DNA of 64,000 nt from NCBI GenBank assembly GCA_023213315.1, contig JAKCPI010009427.1, positions 62,001-126,000 of the forward strand. Reading direction: 5' to 3'. Below, piece by piece: positions 37,776-49,967 of this stretch. The number at the start of each line of letters is the position of its first letter. The stretch's first letter is position 1. The position numbers and the translations under genes are program-made. The notes under the pieces are model-generated. The model did not search any database. It was not told where the DNA came from and saw only the letters and a program-made list of their open reading frames with translations. Origin of the DNA: Euborellia annulipes (lineage: Eukaryota > Arthropoda > Insecta > Dermaptera > Anisolabididae).

Positions 37776-38041
37776 CTATTGCAATAGTATTGAGACTAGA
37801 GCCCGGTAGTTAGGCAGCCCAAATGGCAGCTTGTCTGTATGAGAAATACCTTTTTCAAAACAGACGAACGAACCTTTTTAACAAGAGAATAACCATACAA
37901 ATTTATCTTTTTATTGATAATATAAATTTCAAAGATTCAAAAATTATCTTAATGTTTTAATCAAAAAAAAAAAGTTTAGTGAGCGTGTGCCATTTGGGCT
38001 GCCTAACTAGCAGGCTATAGCTCAATATTATTGCACAATAG
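37776..38041. mobile_element. 266-bp MITE with long TIRs
   Basis: The left end CTATTGCAATAGTATTGAGA continuing into GTAGTTAGGCAGCCCAAATG is mirrored at the right end. The same GTTAGGCAGCCAAA edge occurs near 5665, 7313, 8252 and 42375. Target duplication not resolved. Confidence 0.65.
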
Positions 38042-38044
38042 ATA

Positions 38045-38385
38045 ATATATATGTATATGTTCTATAAAATCTACAATTTTCAATGAATCTATATATACAT
38101 ATACCGTATTTGAAACAGCGAGTAACGTAGTAATAACTTGAATCTCTTAAATGTTTTGGGGAACTAATTATATTCAAATTTCTTCAATATTTAAACACAA
38201 ATCTATTTTTACTTTCTCTTACCCTATATATGAAATATATAGAGAGAGAAAGTATTTTTTCCTTTTGGCGCTTTATGATCAGCTTTACAGATATACGACT
38301 CTGACCCTTTGGGCATTCCTAAATAGACCCTGTTGCTGTCCCCACTACCCTACTTAAACTAAAGGTCTTTCCTTAACATCTTAAC
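38045..38385 (+). repeat. Dispersed repeat P, copy 2, with inserted hairpin
   Basis: Counterpart of 33755-34040. The alignment is continuous except for 45 bases at 38210-38254. Confidence 0.6.
38210..38254. mobile_element. Solo R1 terminal hairpin (45 bp)
   Basis: TACTTTCTCTTACCC, an AT-rich centre, and GAGAGAGAAAGTA form a hairpin identical in type to the R1 terminus, without any R1 body. Copy 1 of repeat P gives the empty site. Flanking duplication could be TA or a T-run; the sequence cannot decide. Confidence 0.6.
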
Positions 38386-38579
38386 ACTTGCAATAGAACA
38401 AGAAATTTCATAAATCGGTAGGACTAGGGAGCGCAGCCCCCTGATTAGGCGTAAAGCCAGCCGAAGGATTCACTTATGAATCAAATTGAGAGATTTCTTA
38501 TCTAGTTTCAAATCAAATACAATTATAAATTTATTGTAGAAATTTTATTATATAGTAATTTACCCACAATTTTTTTTAG

Positions 38580-38683
38580 GTCAGCCTGTTAGATGAGTTA
38601 CAAGACGATTTCAAGAACAGGCAAATACTTCTATCGAATGGGAACTGAAAGAAGCCCCATATCTCCTTCGGAAGAGATAAACT
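38580..38683 (+). CDS. Probable plus-strand exon, reading frame ambiguous
   Basis: A strong acceptor (eight T then AG, ending 38579) precedes the segment and a donor-like ACT|GTATGT follows it. Two readings are attractive. Read from the first base, it encodes VSLLDELQDDFKNRQILLSN then GN and a stop at 38646-38648, which would be the last coding exon of an upstream gene. Alternatively an ATG at 38593 opens a 30-codon start beginning MSYKTISRTGKYFYRMGTER, ending at the donor in phase 1, which would be the first coding exon of a gene running right. The segment has higher GC than its surroundings and is not repetitive in this window. Neither protein is recognised, and no partner exon was identified. 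Confidence 0.4.
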
Positions 38684-40526
38684 GTATGTATAATTTTTTT
38701 TTTTTAAATAATTATAACATGGGAATTGAAATTTGTTGATATTTTACAAATGCCACGATTTGATACTATCAAACTTTCAGAATGAATGGGAAGTAAATAT
38801 GTTATTTACCCTTATATATAATTCCGTAGTATAAGAAAAAAAATAGGACCAACTACCCAATCGGTTTCGATGTTTTATGTCGTGACAGAAAGAGGAGCAG
38901 GTGAAGAAAAAAATAATTTTAGTATAAAATAAGAATTGAAATAGAGGACGTTTGCGCCCTTAAATTATATTTCCCTCTCCACAATTTGAGGACTATATAT
39001 TAATCATAAAAGAAATTATTTTTAAGTCTCTTTTGTTAAAAAAAAAATTGTTTAGTATTACTTTTTTTTATTTTTCGTCGCTTATGGATTGATATATTAT
39101 ATATCGATTAATTATCAAATAATATTAAAATATAATTTATTAAATTAATGAGAAAAAATTTGCTTTTTTTTCTTTTTATTTGATTTATTTATTTTTTTTT
39201 TTGAATTGGACAGTGAACTTGACAGTTGTATTTAACAGTATTATTATGGATTAACACAATTCTGGATAAAGTGACGTTTTATTTCGACCCGACTTAAAGG
39301 ACTTAAGCCTTAAGACTTACGCGCTTTATTATCAAAAAGAGGGAATTTTGTTAGAAAGAAAGAGAAAGATAATTAAAAATATCCAAGATTCAAAAAAAAA
39401 GATCGTTTTAGTTTATTGCGTTTAATAAGCCTTCGATTTAATGGAATTTTAATTAAAGAGAGAGAGAGAAAGTAATTATTAATGATTTCATTTGTGCACC
39501 CACAAAAAAAAATGGAATTCGTCATCTTGATAAAAGAAAATGGAGTGCCCAAAAATGAAATATTTACAATTTACTAGCTACTTTTAAGAGTAAATGGCGA
39601 TTCCTGATCATTTGAGGGTGTTATTTTTATGCTCACTGGAAGGTAGGCAACCGAAAATACCAACAAACTAATAGAAGCTCCTCTAAAAGGGAAGTTGTTA
39701 TAATTAGTGAATAAAATATAGAAAATAATCAATATGTAGCTCAAGGCAACACACCTTAAAATGTTTCTGGGAATGGCAAAGAATGCACATGAAAATGCAA
39801 ATATAATTGGGAAGTATGCAGCATAGGCATTTGTGTGAATTAGTCTTTGTTCAAAAATTATGACGATTCAGTCATCTTAAAGGACTAACAAATAATCAGC
39901 ACCCTATGCGGACTAATATGATAGAAGAAATAATAATTTTATCAAAATTATAATGGAGGAATGGATTAATCATATCACAGTCACAACTTCAAGCAAAGAA
40001 GAAATAATAAATCATACGAGGGAAAATAACCTGAATAAATACCAAGAAGCTAGATAGTAGAAGAATATTACTAATTTAAAAAGTTTTGCAAGTAGCCTAT
40101 TATAAAAAAAAATTGAGATTATAAATAGAGTTATCGATAAAAAAAAAAAGTAAATGGACAAAAAAGCATTCAGATTGTGAGAAAAGAGTGTGAATATTTC
40201 CATCACGTGTGAAGGTTTGAGGAATTGAAGAAAAGAGCGGAAGAAGATTTAAGAAAATGGTTGGAGAAGAAAGAACCAAAGTGTGACTGGATTGTTAAAC
40301 CTAAAGAAAACGTGAACAACAAAATTTGTAAATGGTGGCAATTAAGGAGAACGAAATAAGGAAGAAAATCAAGAACAGAACAAATATTACTGTATTAAGA
40401 TTACATTATTTTCTTGCTTTCCTAGACAGCTGAGTGAAGGAGTGTCCCCTTAAGCTACGCAACCAATGCAGACATGTGTATTTGGTGGCTTATATAAAAA
40501 TTGAAGGCGAAATTTAAAATAAATAA
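38684..40526. other. AT-rich region with one decayed coding-like stretch
   Basis: 40130-40360 on the plus strand reads through one TGA (40207-40209) in a single frame (see finding). The rest is low complexity. Confidence 0.4.
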
Positions 40527-41055
40527 ACTGTACTTCAAACAATTTTCACGAAAAATTTTACTGATATACTTTTTAAAGAGCATCTAAAATATAGTTGATT
40601 TATGAATTTTAATCAAAATCGTTGAAGCCAATTTTAGGAAAATGGCAAAAAACTGAAAAAGTACATCAGTAAAGTGTATTTCAAACGATTCCCACGAAAA
40701 ATTTCACTAAAATACTTTTTAAAGAGCATAAAAAAAATAGTTGAAATTTAATCAAAATCGTTGGAGCGAATTTTGAGAAAATCAAAAAAACTGAAAAAGT
40801 TCATCAGTAAAGTACTAGTACTTTTTGGCCGGTTTTGTTCAAAAGCTTATTTCCACTCCTTGGGATGCCTAACTCAAATATAAAATTTCAACCTCCTCTT
40901 TTCGTTCTTGAGATATTTTGTTCACAGACAGACCAATTTGCGGGATCCACTTTTTGGGCTTAGGGGACCTCAAAACGTGTATATCCATCAAAGTCTCGAA
41001 ATCGAATTTTTGACATGGAATCAATAATATTTCATATATAGGTAAGTGAAAGTAA
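40527..41055 (+). repeat. R1 copy with partial internal duplication
   Basis: The segment from ACTTCAAACAATTTTCACGA to AAGTACATCAGTAAAGT is repeated once before the rest of R1 continues to the GGTAAGTGAAAGTAAC terminus. Confidence 0.65.
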
Positions 41056-41149
41056 CAATTATTAATTAATTAGTATCAATACATAAAAAGTCACAACCAT
41101 TATTTTATTAAAATTAAATTTTAATTTTTTTTTAGCAAAATTGTAATGA

Positions 41150-41260
41150 GACAGTCTCAGTCCTTTCGCGTCCGTCACGAAAGCGAAGTCCTGGATCGAG
41201 TTCAAAGGGCGCAAATATGTCCAATCAAACACAAAATAATTTCGAAAAATATTTTTATTT
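41150..41260 (+). repeat. Degraded SINE S2 copy
   Basis: GTCACGAAAGCGAAGTCCTG and the tail GTCCAATCAAACACAAAATA parallel 34215-34300. The B box is eroded. Confidence 0.5.
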
Positions 41261-41319
41261 ATATTGACTCTGAAAACTACCAACTTTGTAACTTATTCCA
41301 ATCATATAATATTAATATA

Positions 41320-41480
41320 CAGTGGAATCCCTATATTTTGTATTCCGATTATTCGTATTTCTGGCTAATTCGTACACTCGATAACTGGTATAAAAAGATC
41401 GCTTGGAAATTCGTATTATTTTGATGCTCGAGGTTACTTAAACGATCTTATAATTCGTATTTCCAGCTTAATTCGTACGG
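41320..41480 (+). mobile_element. Pogo/Tigger-like left end
   Basis: After TA, CAGTGGAATCCCTATATTTT, then repeated ATTCGTA units (41346-41470) as in pogo-family termini. No transposase and no clear right end. Confidence 0.45.
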
Positions 41481-43639
41481 TTTTCAAGAAGGGGAAGGAG
41501 ACCGAGTGAGAGACAAATTTTTCTGGTTCATTCGTAATCTGAAAGGAAATAAGGAGAGAGAAGAGGGAAATTGAGCTTCTCTTACATTTTTTTCCTTTCT
41601 ACAATTCAGTCTACGCATTAATACGTTTAATAATTTTTTTAATTTTGTACTACAGATAATTGAAGATGATTCCATATTACTGGGATCGAAATATCTACAA
41701 ATAAACGGATAATATGCAAATTAAGATGCAACAGAAGAAAAATGAAAAAATACAAAAAAATTTAAAAAATACCAATCCAAAAAATAATACCCAAATTATT
41801 TATTTTTGGCCGACGGTCCTTAAAATAAAATTTTATTGTATACTGCAATCCAAATCTCCTAAGATAAAAACACGTAAACAAATAATATATACAGCCCTCG
41901 GTCCTTGGTGTGATATTTAAAAAAATAAATAAATAAATACAATGAAAAAAATATTATTGAGCAAATTGAAAAATTGATATTGAATTTGTTTAATTGTAGC
42001 AAATTTTTAGACAGATTGGGGTCAACATTTTTTTAGAGAAAACTATGATGATAATGATGCAAACGAAAATATTGTTGAAAAAGGTGTTTAATAGAGGCGA
42101 CATTTAAAAAAATCACTCTTATCTGGATTTAAAATCTTGATCTGCTCTTAAACTAAAGTGGCTCTTAGTAAAAAAAAAAAAAAGAGAGAGAGAAAAGGGA
42201 CAAGTCAAATGGCTTAATAAATATTCCCTAACCATTTTATTTTAGAGACAAACATTAATTTTCAATCGGTAAAATATTTGACGCTTTGTGTAGAGATAAA
42301 GAGTTTGTTTCATGAAAAATTATTTATTTTTTCTACAAATTAAGAAATGAGCTTGCCATTTAGGTTGCCTGTCATCCAGAAAACAAACGAATTTATGTAC
42401 AAAACAAACTTTGAACCCAAAGATAATTTATTATAGTTTCTGTATTATGCCTTTTAACACCTTGATTCCAACATAATGCAATGTTAATTTAAGTATGAGC
42501 TTAGATAAAAGAGAGTAAATAACGTATCATAAATGATAAATAGAGTTGGCTAACATGATAGAAAGTCTAAATAAACATCACATTTCGCATATCATATATA
42601 TTGAAATTGCTAACTACTTTTCGATAAGAAAAATTCAAAGTAAATAAATAAATATATCACATATGTTAATTAGAAATAATATATAAGTGAGTCTAATTTA
42701 TTTATTTATAATAAAAATAAAACCAATTATTTGTCTATTATTCTTAAAATTACTTTCACCGATAGAAATAGAAAATTTGATTAAAATATCTGATGAAAAT
42801 AAACTAGTATAATGATAAAAAAAAAAGTTGAGAATGATTGGATATAGAGACGTATTCAGATCGATCATCATTAGATTTTGGAAACAATCATTTCACGTTG
42901 ATTAGATTCAGGAGCATAAAATGTCAATATTGAATTTTTACGACCCTTAACCTGGTGGTATCTTGTTATGTAAATGAACGGGGTAAGAGAGAGAGAGAGA
43001 GAGAGAAGTGTGATTTTCGTGTCTTCGAAGTAAGGGCCGAATGAAGAAGCAAACGAAAGAGCAGCAGGCAAATAAAACCTAACAACTTGTGTGAGTGAAT
43101 TGAGAAAAAATTCATCAATTTCCAAGACAAAATTCCTTAACAATTCATCTATTTGCAAAAAGAAAAAATTTTATTTAATTGAAAAAAAAAAAAGATTCAA
43201 AATTATCGATACAATAAAGATACTTTAAGGATATTTCGCACCCCTCCCAGTAGGCAAGAGAAAATCATATATAGGCATATATCTATATATTCGAGGAGTC
43301 GATTAGCCAAGGATTAACTAAAGCTTATAAACCTGTGTTGAAAACAAATCGAGTTCCCCTCATGGCAAAATATTATTCGAGATGCCTTTTCCTGAGAAAG
43401 GAAACGGGAACCCATCTCAGTATTATTCCCATAAAATGTAGTGAGTGTAGCAGTGCTTATACACGAGATATAAGAACTATTATCTAGATTTGTGTATGTA
43501 TATATATGACTAATTGTTTTTTTTATTATTATTATTATTATTTCAAAGAAACTTCAAAATGGATAAAATTGTGATTCATCCCAACTTCCCAATACCTTGA
43601 ATATAGCCAGCAAATTATGAGGGAAAGAAGAAATAAAAT
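41481..43639. other. No gene seen
   Basis: AT-rich. The 95-codon minus frame at 43158-42871 crosses a CT microsatellite and lacks splice or start context. Confidence 0.45.
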
Positions 43640-43900
43640 AGATCTTTTTTAGACCTATTATACAATATTTACTGAAAACACAAGGGACGTTTAGATCCTA
43701 TATTGGGATCATCTTCGGGCTTTTTTGTTAAATTAAAAAGAATAAAAGATAGTTTCTAAAGTGGTATGTCACTATGTGATTTGTAACATGATATGCCACT
43801 TTAGAAACAATATTTTACTCTACAAACCTGAAGATGATCCTAATATAAGATCGAAAGGTCTCTTCCGATTTATTTAAATAATAGGCCTAAAAAAATACAT
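43640..43900. repeat. Foldback element
   Basis: Arms ATAGATCTTTTTTAGACCTA... and its imperfect complement, centre GTGATTTGTAACAT near 43780. It carries ACCTGAAGATGATCC...GATCGAAAGGTC on the plus strand at 43828-43860 and a variant inverted on the left. Confidence 0.65.
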
Positions 43901-44223
43901 TTTCTTTCGTCTGTTCCTTATTAATTATTTAATTATGGGATTCTTACTCAATTATAGTAAAATTATAGATCTATTATAGGCTAATTTTATTTTTATTTTA
44001 ACGTAGCTATAGAATTTAATAAAATTCCACTTTATTTGTTAATTTTGAAAAAATAATAAACCTCTCTCAAAAAAAAAAAAAAAAATCCCTAAGCCACGAG
44101 ACTTAGAGATATATAACAAATAGTTATATAAAATAATTTACAATAATATATTAAATATAAGTACGTATACGATTATCACGAATATGCTTATTAAAGCATT
44201 TGTGGTTTGTATTATTATTATTA

Positions 44224-44485
44224 TTATAGGAGTTTTTAATTATAGACCACATTTGTTATTAATTATTTATTAAAATTATAAATACTGTAGAACGTTTCGA
44301 CTGCTTATTTTGCAGTCGTTTTCAAGTACTGTGCAGTTAGTTAGTTAGATCACTGCGTCGGAGCAAGTGCACAGTACTTAAAAACGACTGCAGAATAAGC
44401 AGTCGAAACGTTGTACAGTATTTATATTTTTAATAAATAATTATTGTAATACAAATGCGGTCTATAATTAAAAACTTCCATACTA
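44224..44485. repeat. Foldback element
   Basis: Arms from TATAGGAGTTTTTAATTATA to AAGTACTGTGCA, mirrored at 44371-44485. Each has an ACTGC...GCAGTCGAAACGTT hairpin. Confidence 0.7.
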
Positions 44486-46399
44486 ATACATATATGATAA
44501 TAGGGGGGAAGTATGCCTTTATACATAATTTATAGATTGATGGAGATACTTCGATTTATTAAATTATAAGATGTTATTTAGACAAGTTAATAATAGCAAT
44601 CGCTAACAGTGTAACATAGTAGAATATTCAAGTAATCAAATTAATAGATGTGACTCGGGATTTAAAAAAAAAAAAATTAGCTAACATCGACAATCTACCT
44701 AAATTTAGTTTATTAATTTGATCTTTTTTATATATTGAAATTATTCTAAATTCTATATGACAGTGGAAAAACATTTTTAAAAAGAAGATATACTTAGCAA
44801 AAAAATGTTATGTTAGGATATAAAATGCTTTAAAAATCGCTTCCAGTTGAGTGTCTCGTAAAACTTGAAATGAAAAAAAGGAAGGCACGGGAACGAGAAA
44901 TGTCTGTCGACACGTGTTTATGACGTTCTATTAATTGTATTTGAAATAAAAGAGGAGATTCCGGCGGCCTCAAGGGTAAGAACGAATGATTGTCATCAAG
45001 ACATGCATGGAAGATCCCAAAGGACACGGTTATGAGGTCGTCGTTAAAGATCACAAATTTCTAACTATACTAAGATTGTTCATGCAACATTGAATATTAA
45101 CAAATTAAGAGTAATACTTAAAAAAAAAAAAAAACTATTAAAATATCTTGAAAAATGAAATGAAATTTCAAGATAATTGGAGGTACTGCACACATACAAT
45201 CACTAGACAAATGATCCCATACAATCATAAATCTAATAAACAATCGAGTTTGTGTTGGTATGACTATAAAATTTCATGCCCTATAACAGCCATTTTTTCG
45301 CCATTGTTGGAGGAATTCATTTTGCATGAAGCAAAATAATGCTTTTATTTTTAATAAATAAGGCTTAGCACTATTTGGAGAACCTGTTTGAAACAAATGG
45401 AAATGAATAATGATTGGTTTATCAATTTTGTTGGAATATTTACTAACAACATTGTTACTGTCATGTAATTGTCATTCCCTGACGAAGAGCAAAATGAGGG
45501 GCTGAAACAGCATACAAATAAATATTATTAGCTTAAATTTTAAACTTTTTATTAGAGAATATCATTGCATAGATTTGGCTGAATATAAATCGTTTGACAA
45601 CTGACAAATAGCGATATGGATTGGAATAGTGTTACGATTTAGGACCATGGGAATCAATCAAAATATACCAAATAACGAAGTTCATCTAATTTTAGTAAAA
45701 AAAAAATTGATAAAATCTCAGCTTTAAGAGTGAATGGCACTGATTTATTTTATCATTCTTAGAGATGATATGGATGAGTGAAAAAAAAAAGATTATGGAA
45801 TGTAGAATTTTACTTATTGTGAATTTGCATATCTATGAAAAAAAAAATGTCAATATTCATTAATAAAACATTGTATTTGATTGTAAAATGAGATAGAGAA
45901 TAAAAATGGATAAATCTTGTTCCATGACATTTAGGATATTGATGAAAAAAAAAAGAGAAAAATTCATTTGAAGCTAGGAATTTTTACTGTGTTGATAGAT
46001 TAAAATGGTGTTTTATATCAAAGTAAAGGAAAGAGGTTAATGATAAAGAGACAATGTGTCATTAAAGATTTCCATATGTATAATCAAACAAAACAGTGTA
46101 GAAAAAAGGATGCATTTTTTATTTATTTTCAAAAAAAAATGAAATGACAGTCATCGAAATTCAATTTTCGACTTTTTAGGAATGTTTCCTCCCCCCACCC
46201 CACTCTATCATCTTCAGAATAATGAATTTCCAACAGCTGTTATTGAAGCCGAAAATCGATTTCAGATGGAATCAAGAGGGTAGCAGGAAGATGATGATAA
46301 GAAAATTTGGAATTTTGTGTGAAGCAAGAAAGGAGGCTCCGCCCCAGTTGCTTTCACTTTCTATATATTAAAGGTGAAATGTTTATTTACAGAATGAAG
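44486..46399. other. Mostly unique DNA left of the CpG block
   Basis: 44870-45055 is GC-richer and unique (GTCGACACGTGTTTATGACG) and could be a conserved regulatory element. 45477-45515 has a CTGACGA...GAAACAG motif. No exon model. Confidence 0.4.
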
Positions 46400-47040
46400 T
46401 GAGGGTGAGAGAATGAATGGCGGTGCTATACGCTATTCGCAACTACGACTATTGACCGGCTGTCAGTTGAGGGGGGGGGGGGGCATTTGAATTTTTCAGG
46501 GGGGCCGGTCAATCAATGGCTTAGGGGGCAGAACGCCGCGAAAGTGACGGGCGTCACGTGGTCGGGTCAAGGCCCCCGTAACGCGACCCACGTGAAAAAC
46601 TACCGGCTGGTGTTTATGTGTCGAAGGCACGTGCCTACTACTTACCCGTGACGCTGAGCAGAGACATGGCGCTACCGGGTTTCACAGCTGTTGGCCTAAG
46701 CGCCTATTCCGGCGGCGCAGCAGCACGGCAGCACGGCGGCCGCTGCCAGCAGCGCTGCTGCCAGCGCACACACCCGACGCGGCCATCTTGGCCCCCACAC
46801 GGAGAGGGTGGCCAGTGACGTCACGTTGTCATGGGAACCAACCGGGCGCCGCACGCCATGTAGCGCCGCTGAGCGGTAAGTTTCTGCAATCGCCGATGGA
46901 CGCCGCCACCGACGATGCAAAGCTTTCGTTGATAACGCTGCCGGCGTCGTCGTCGTGGTCGTGGTCGTCGTCGTCTACGTTGACGTCGTCAACGCCGCGG
47001 TAGCCGCGGTCGAAGCCGCGCCGCACCGCACTCCTACAAA
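46400..47040 (+). promoter_or_regulatory. CpG-rich promoter block with first-exon donor
   Basis: A sharp GC-rich island of about 600 bases in otherwise AT-rich DNA, with many CpGs. It contains three CACGTG E-boxes (46555-46560, 46589-46594, 46628-46633), a YY1-type GGCCATCTTGGC (46781-46792) and a perfect CRE TGACGTCA (46816-46823). A plus-strand donor GAGCG|GTAAGTTT follows at 46875/46876, implying a leader exon ending at 46875 and a gene transcribed rightwards whose coding exons were not found here. An upstream mini-ORF (ATG at 46831, 10 codons) lies in the presumed leader. Open frames on both strands (Ser-rich on plus, Asp-rich on minus) come from a GTC/GAC trinucleotide run near 46945-46990 and are probably not coding. 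Confidence 0.55.
46945..46992. repeat. CGTCGT-type trinucleotide run in the CpG block
   Basis: Imperfect GTC repeats just downstream of the presumed first exon. They create the Ser-rich plus frame and the Asp-rich minus frame seen here. Confidence 0.6.
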
Positions 47041-48022
47041 ATGTCAAGTCGAAACCGATCAATAAAATACTCAACGGTCGCCGCTTTTTATAAACAACCT
47101 AACACTAATACTAATACACACGCAATCTCTTACTTAATTATAAATAACAAAAAAAAAATATCCTTTTTTTTAAGAATATTTATTTTGTCCCTAATTAGGA
47201 TTGGTCGTGGCAAAGCGCAAAACAATTTCAACAATCTATATTCATGCCTTACTATTAAAAATTAAAATCTTTCTAGTCATATTGTGCAAAAAATATGACC
47301 TATTTTGCAGTTGGCCTATATTTTTAGGATAAAATTAGCCAAATAAAAATAAAAATCTTAATGATGATAATTGTAAAATATTATTCACAAATTTTTGTTT
47401 TGAAAATGTCTTCCGATAGTTAAAAATTTGAGAAAAAAGTCTGAAAAATTCTTCAATAGAAAAATAACAAAAATTAATGGTTTCTTTCAATTCCGGGGAT
47501 ATCTCATTTGATGTCTCCCCAGATAAGTATATAATGGGTATATAGATTTTTTTGAAAATATCAAAAGTGTTTTTTGAATTTAAATATAGACCGCGGGAAA
47601 AGGTTAATTTCGAAATACACATTTCAATCAATACGGCTTTCATTAAGTTAAATTTAAATCAGTTTTTTCCTCATTAAAATTTCATATAAAATAATATTTT
47701 TTTTTAAGATACTCATTCGTAAGTTAATTTGATTACAATAATAAAAATTATAATAGTAATTTTCTATTTCTTTATTGTCTCTATTGATTAAACATACACA
47801 TTCATAATATTGGTCTAGTCTTAGAATTGGTTCCGCGTAGACAAAGCAGATAAAAAAAAGAAAGGAACTTTATGAGGAATCCCCATCCTGTGTCCGAGAG
47901 GTTAGAGTAGAGGTATTGACTTTATCAAAATTGATTACACTATAAGCCAAGGGATGTGGGTCCGGAGTCCAGAGAATCCAATGAAAATTTATTTAAATTG
48001 GACACCAATTGAAAAAATATAT
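47041..48022. other. Probable intron of the CpG-promoter gene
   Basis: AT-rich, with one tRNA-like element. No exon recognised. Confidence 0.3.
47886..47980 (+). repeat. Class II tRNA-like SINE head
   Basis: A-box-like GTCCGAGAGGTTAGAG is very close to Ser/Leu tRNA. The B box GGGTCCGGAGTCC matches the consensus imperfectly. No acceptor closure. Confidence 0.4.
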
Positions 48023-49238
48023 GAACCCTGTTATTCAATGGTGTGTAAAGCAAAAAATTAAAATTGAGTTAAGCATGGAATATTGTTTCAAATGCTTTAA
48101 TTAATAGTATTTTTTATGAAATATGTCCTAAAAAAATTTATTTTTTAATGTAAAAGCATAAAATTATTTTTACAATATTTCAATGCAGGATTTTACATTT
48201 TTCAATAATGATTTATGTACTTAACATGTTGTTTCGTAATACTTAATTTGAAAATAACAATTTTTCATTTATGCGTCAAGTGCAAGACATCGTAAACAAC
48301 TATACGCTTGATATATATTGTTGCGTTTATGCCCTAAGTATTTTCAATTATGAACACCGGCATCGCTATTGTTTAGAGGTATTTTAATATAAACTCAAGA
48401 AAATATTAATTTTATTTATTTCAAATTTATATATTCAATACACTATTACTATATTCCATTTGTTGAAATTTAATACAAGTATTTCATAGCCTACAAAAAT
48501 AAAAGTTATTTACCAAATAATATTATATATATTTTTTTCCCTTAAATAAACAAAAATCATTTTTTTTTTGAAAATGAGAAAATTTTCTCTGAATTCGTAG
48601 ACGTCAAAATTTAATTTTTTGATATTATTCCTGATAATGAAAATGAAGATGAGGATGAGGGTCTGTGCGATTTCGAAAAGACAACAAAATAAATAATATT
48701 AGGTTAGGTTAGGTTGAAGTGGTCGTAATATTAAGTCTATTTCATTATTATAACTTTGATTTACTGTTTCCAAGCTATTTATTCAGAAATTAATTGATGA
48801 GAAAATTTTGTTATCACTTTGTATTTAATTTTAAAATATTAATACTATTTAAAATTGATGAATGTGATTTTGATAAAAAGTTTCTATGCTACTAGTATTA
48901 AATATAAAGAGACTTTGAAGCATTTTTGCAAATATAATTGGACTTAGAGAATTTTTCAATCATAGGTCAAGGGACTTTGAAGCATTTTTTACAAATATAT
49001 ATCGCACATAGAGAATTTTGTAAAAATAATTTTTTATATTTTATTTTTTTTCTCTAAATTTGTAATATTTTTAGAGATAATTTATGAATATCTGCCATAA
49101 TTACAGTATTTACTTGCACAATTGACAAAAAAAATGATATATAATCTAATAAAAACAATTTAAATCAGAAAAACTTTAATGTTGATTTTCTCAAAACTCG
49201 ATATTTGGTCTTTGACACACCATTGAATAACAGGGTTC
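48023..49238. mobile_element. 1.2-kb TIR element, long form
   Basis: TIRs GAACCCTGTTATTCAATGGT / ACCATTGAATAACAGGGTTC with CTTTGACACACC just inside. Flanked by ATAT on both sides. Interior AT-rich; a short acidic reading (PDNENEDEDEGLCDFEKTTK) ends at a TAA near 48692 and could be a transposase remnant. A TTAGG x3 run lies at 48699-48715. Confidence 0.6.
48699..48715 (+). repeat. Short TTAGG run
   Basis: Three TTAGG units, the arthropod telomere motif. Too short to mean more than a hint. Confidence 0.3.
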
Positions 49239-49329
49239 ATATATGCTTGAATAATAATATAAGGTATATATGACGCCCGTTCTTGATACCAGTGAATGTT
49301 TTGAAACAGTTGTTCAAAATATTAAAAAA

Positions 49330-49967
49330 AAATCTGGTGGGATTAAGGCACAGCACACAACATTCTTTTACCTTCAGTAATCGAAAGTTGTGTACTGTGC
49401 TGTCCCACCAGATTTTTTTTATGTCGAAATATATATAGTTTCCCATAGAACCTTAGTTCCAAACATGACCACTTGCGTTTCATAGACGGCTACGAATGTT
49501 TCCATTGGAAATAAGAGAAAGTAAAAATCTGAAATACTACAATATATCAGTAAAGTGTATGACAAACACGTTTTAGGGAAAAACTTAATAATATAATTTT
49601 TAAAGAACATCTAAAAATATAGTTGATTTATTAATTTTAATCAAAATCGTTCCAGCGAATTTTGGAAATTCGAAAAAAAGTACATCAGTAAAGTACTAGT
49701 ACTTTTGGGCCGATTTTGCTCAAAAGCTTATTTTAACTGTCCGGGAGGATACCTAACATAAATATAAAATTTCAACCTCCTAGCTCTTTTCGTTCTTGAG
49801 ATATTTTGTTCACAGACAGACAGGCCATGTTGTGAAAACCACTTTTTTGAACTTATGGGATCTAAAAACATGTATTTCCATCAAAATCTCGACATCGAAA
49901 TTTTGACATGCTTTCTCTCTATATATATTTATATTATTAATACATATTTAGGTCAGAGAAAATAAAA
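49330..49967 (+). repeat. R1 copy with module, X-box region lost
   Basis: The module at 49330-49420 is followed by body from AAGTGTATGACAAAC to the GGTCAGAGAAAATAAAA terminus. Confidence 0.7.

Noticed and set aside
42871..43158. 95-codon minus-strand frame starting MQIDELLRNFVLEI
   Set aside because: It runs through a CT microsatellite (LSLSLSL), has no splice or polyadenylation support, and frames of this length are expected by chance in 64 kb.
46829..47074. Asp-rich minus-strand frame in the CpG block
   Set aside because: It is the reverse of a GTC trinucleotide run, and the plus strand has the better splice donor and promoter motifs.
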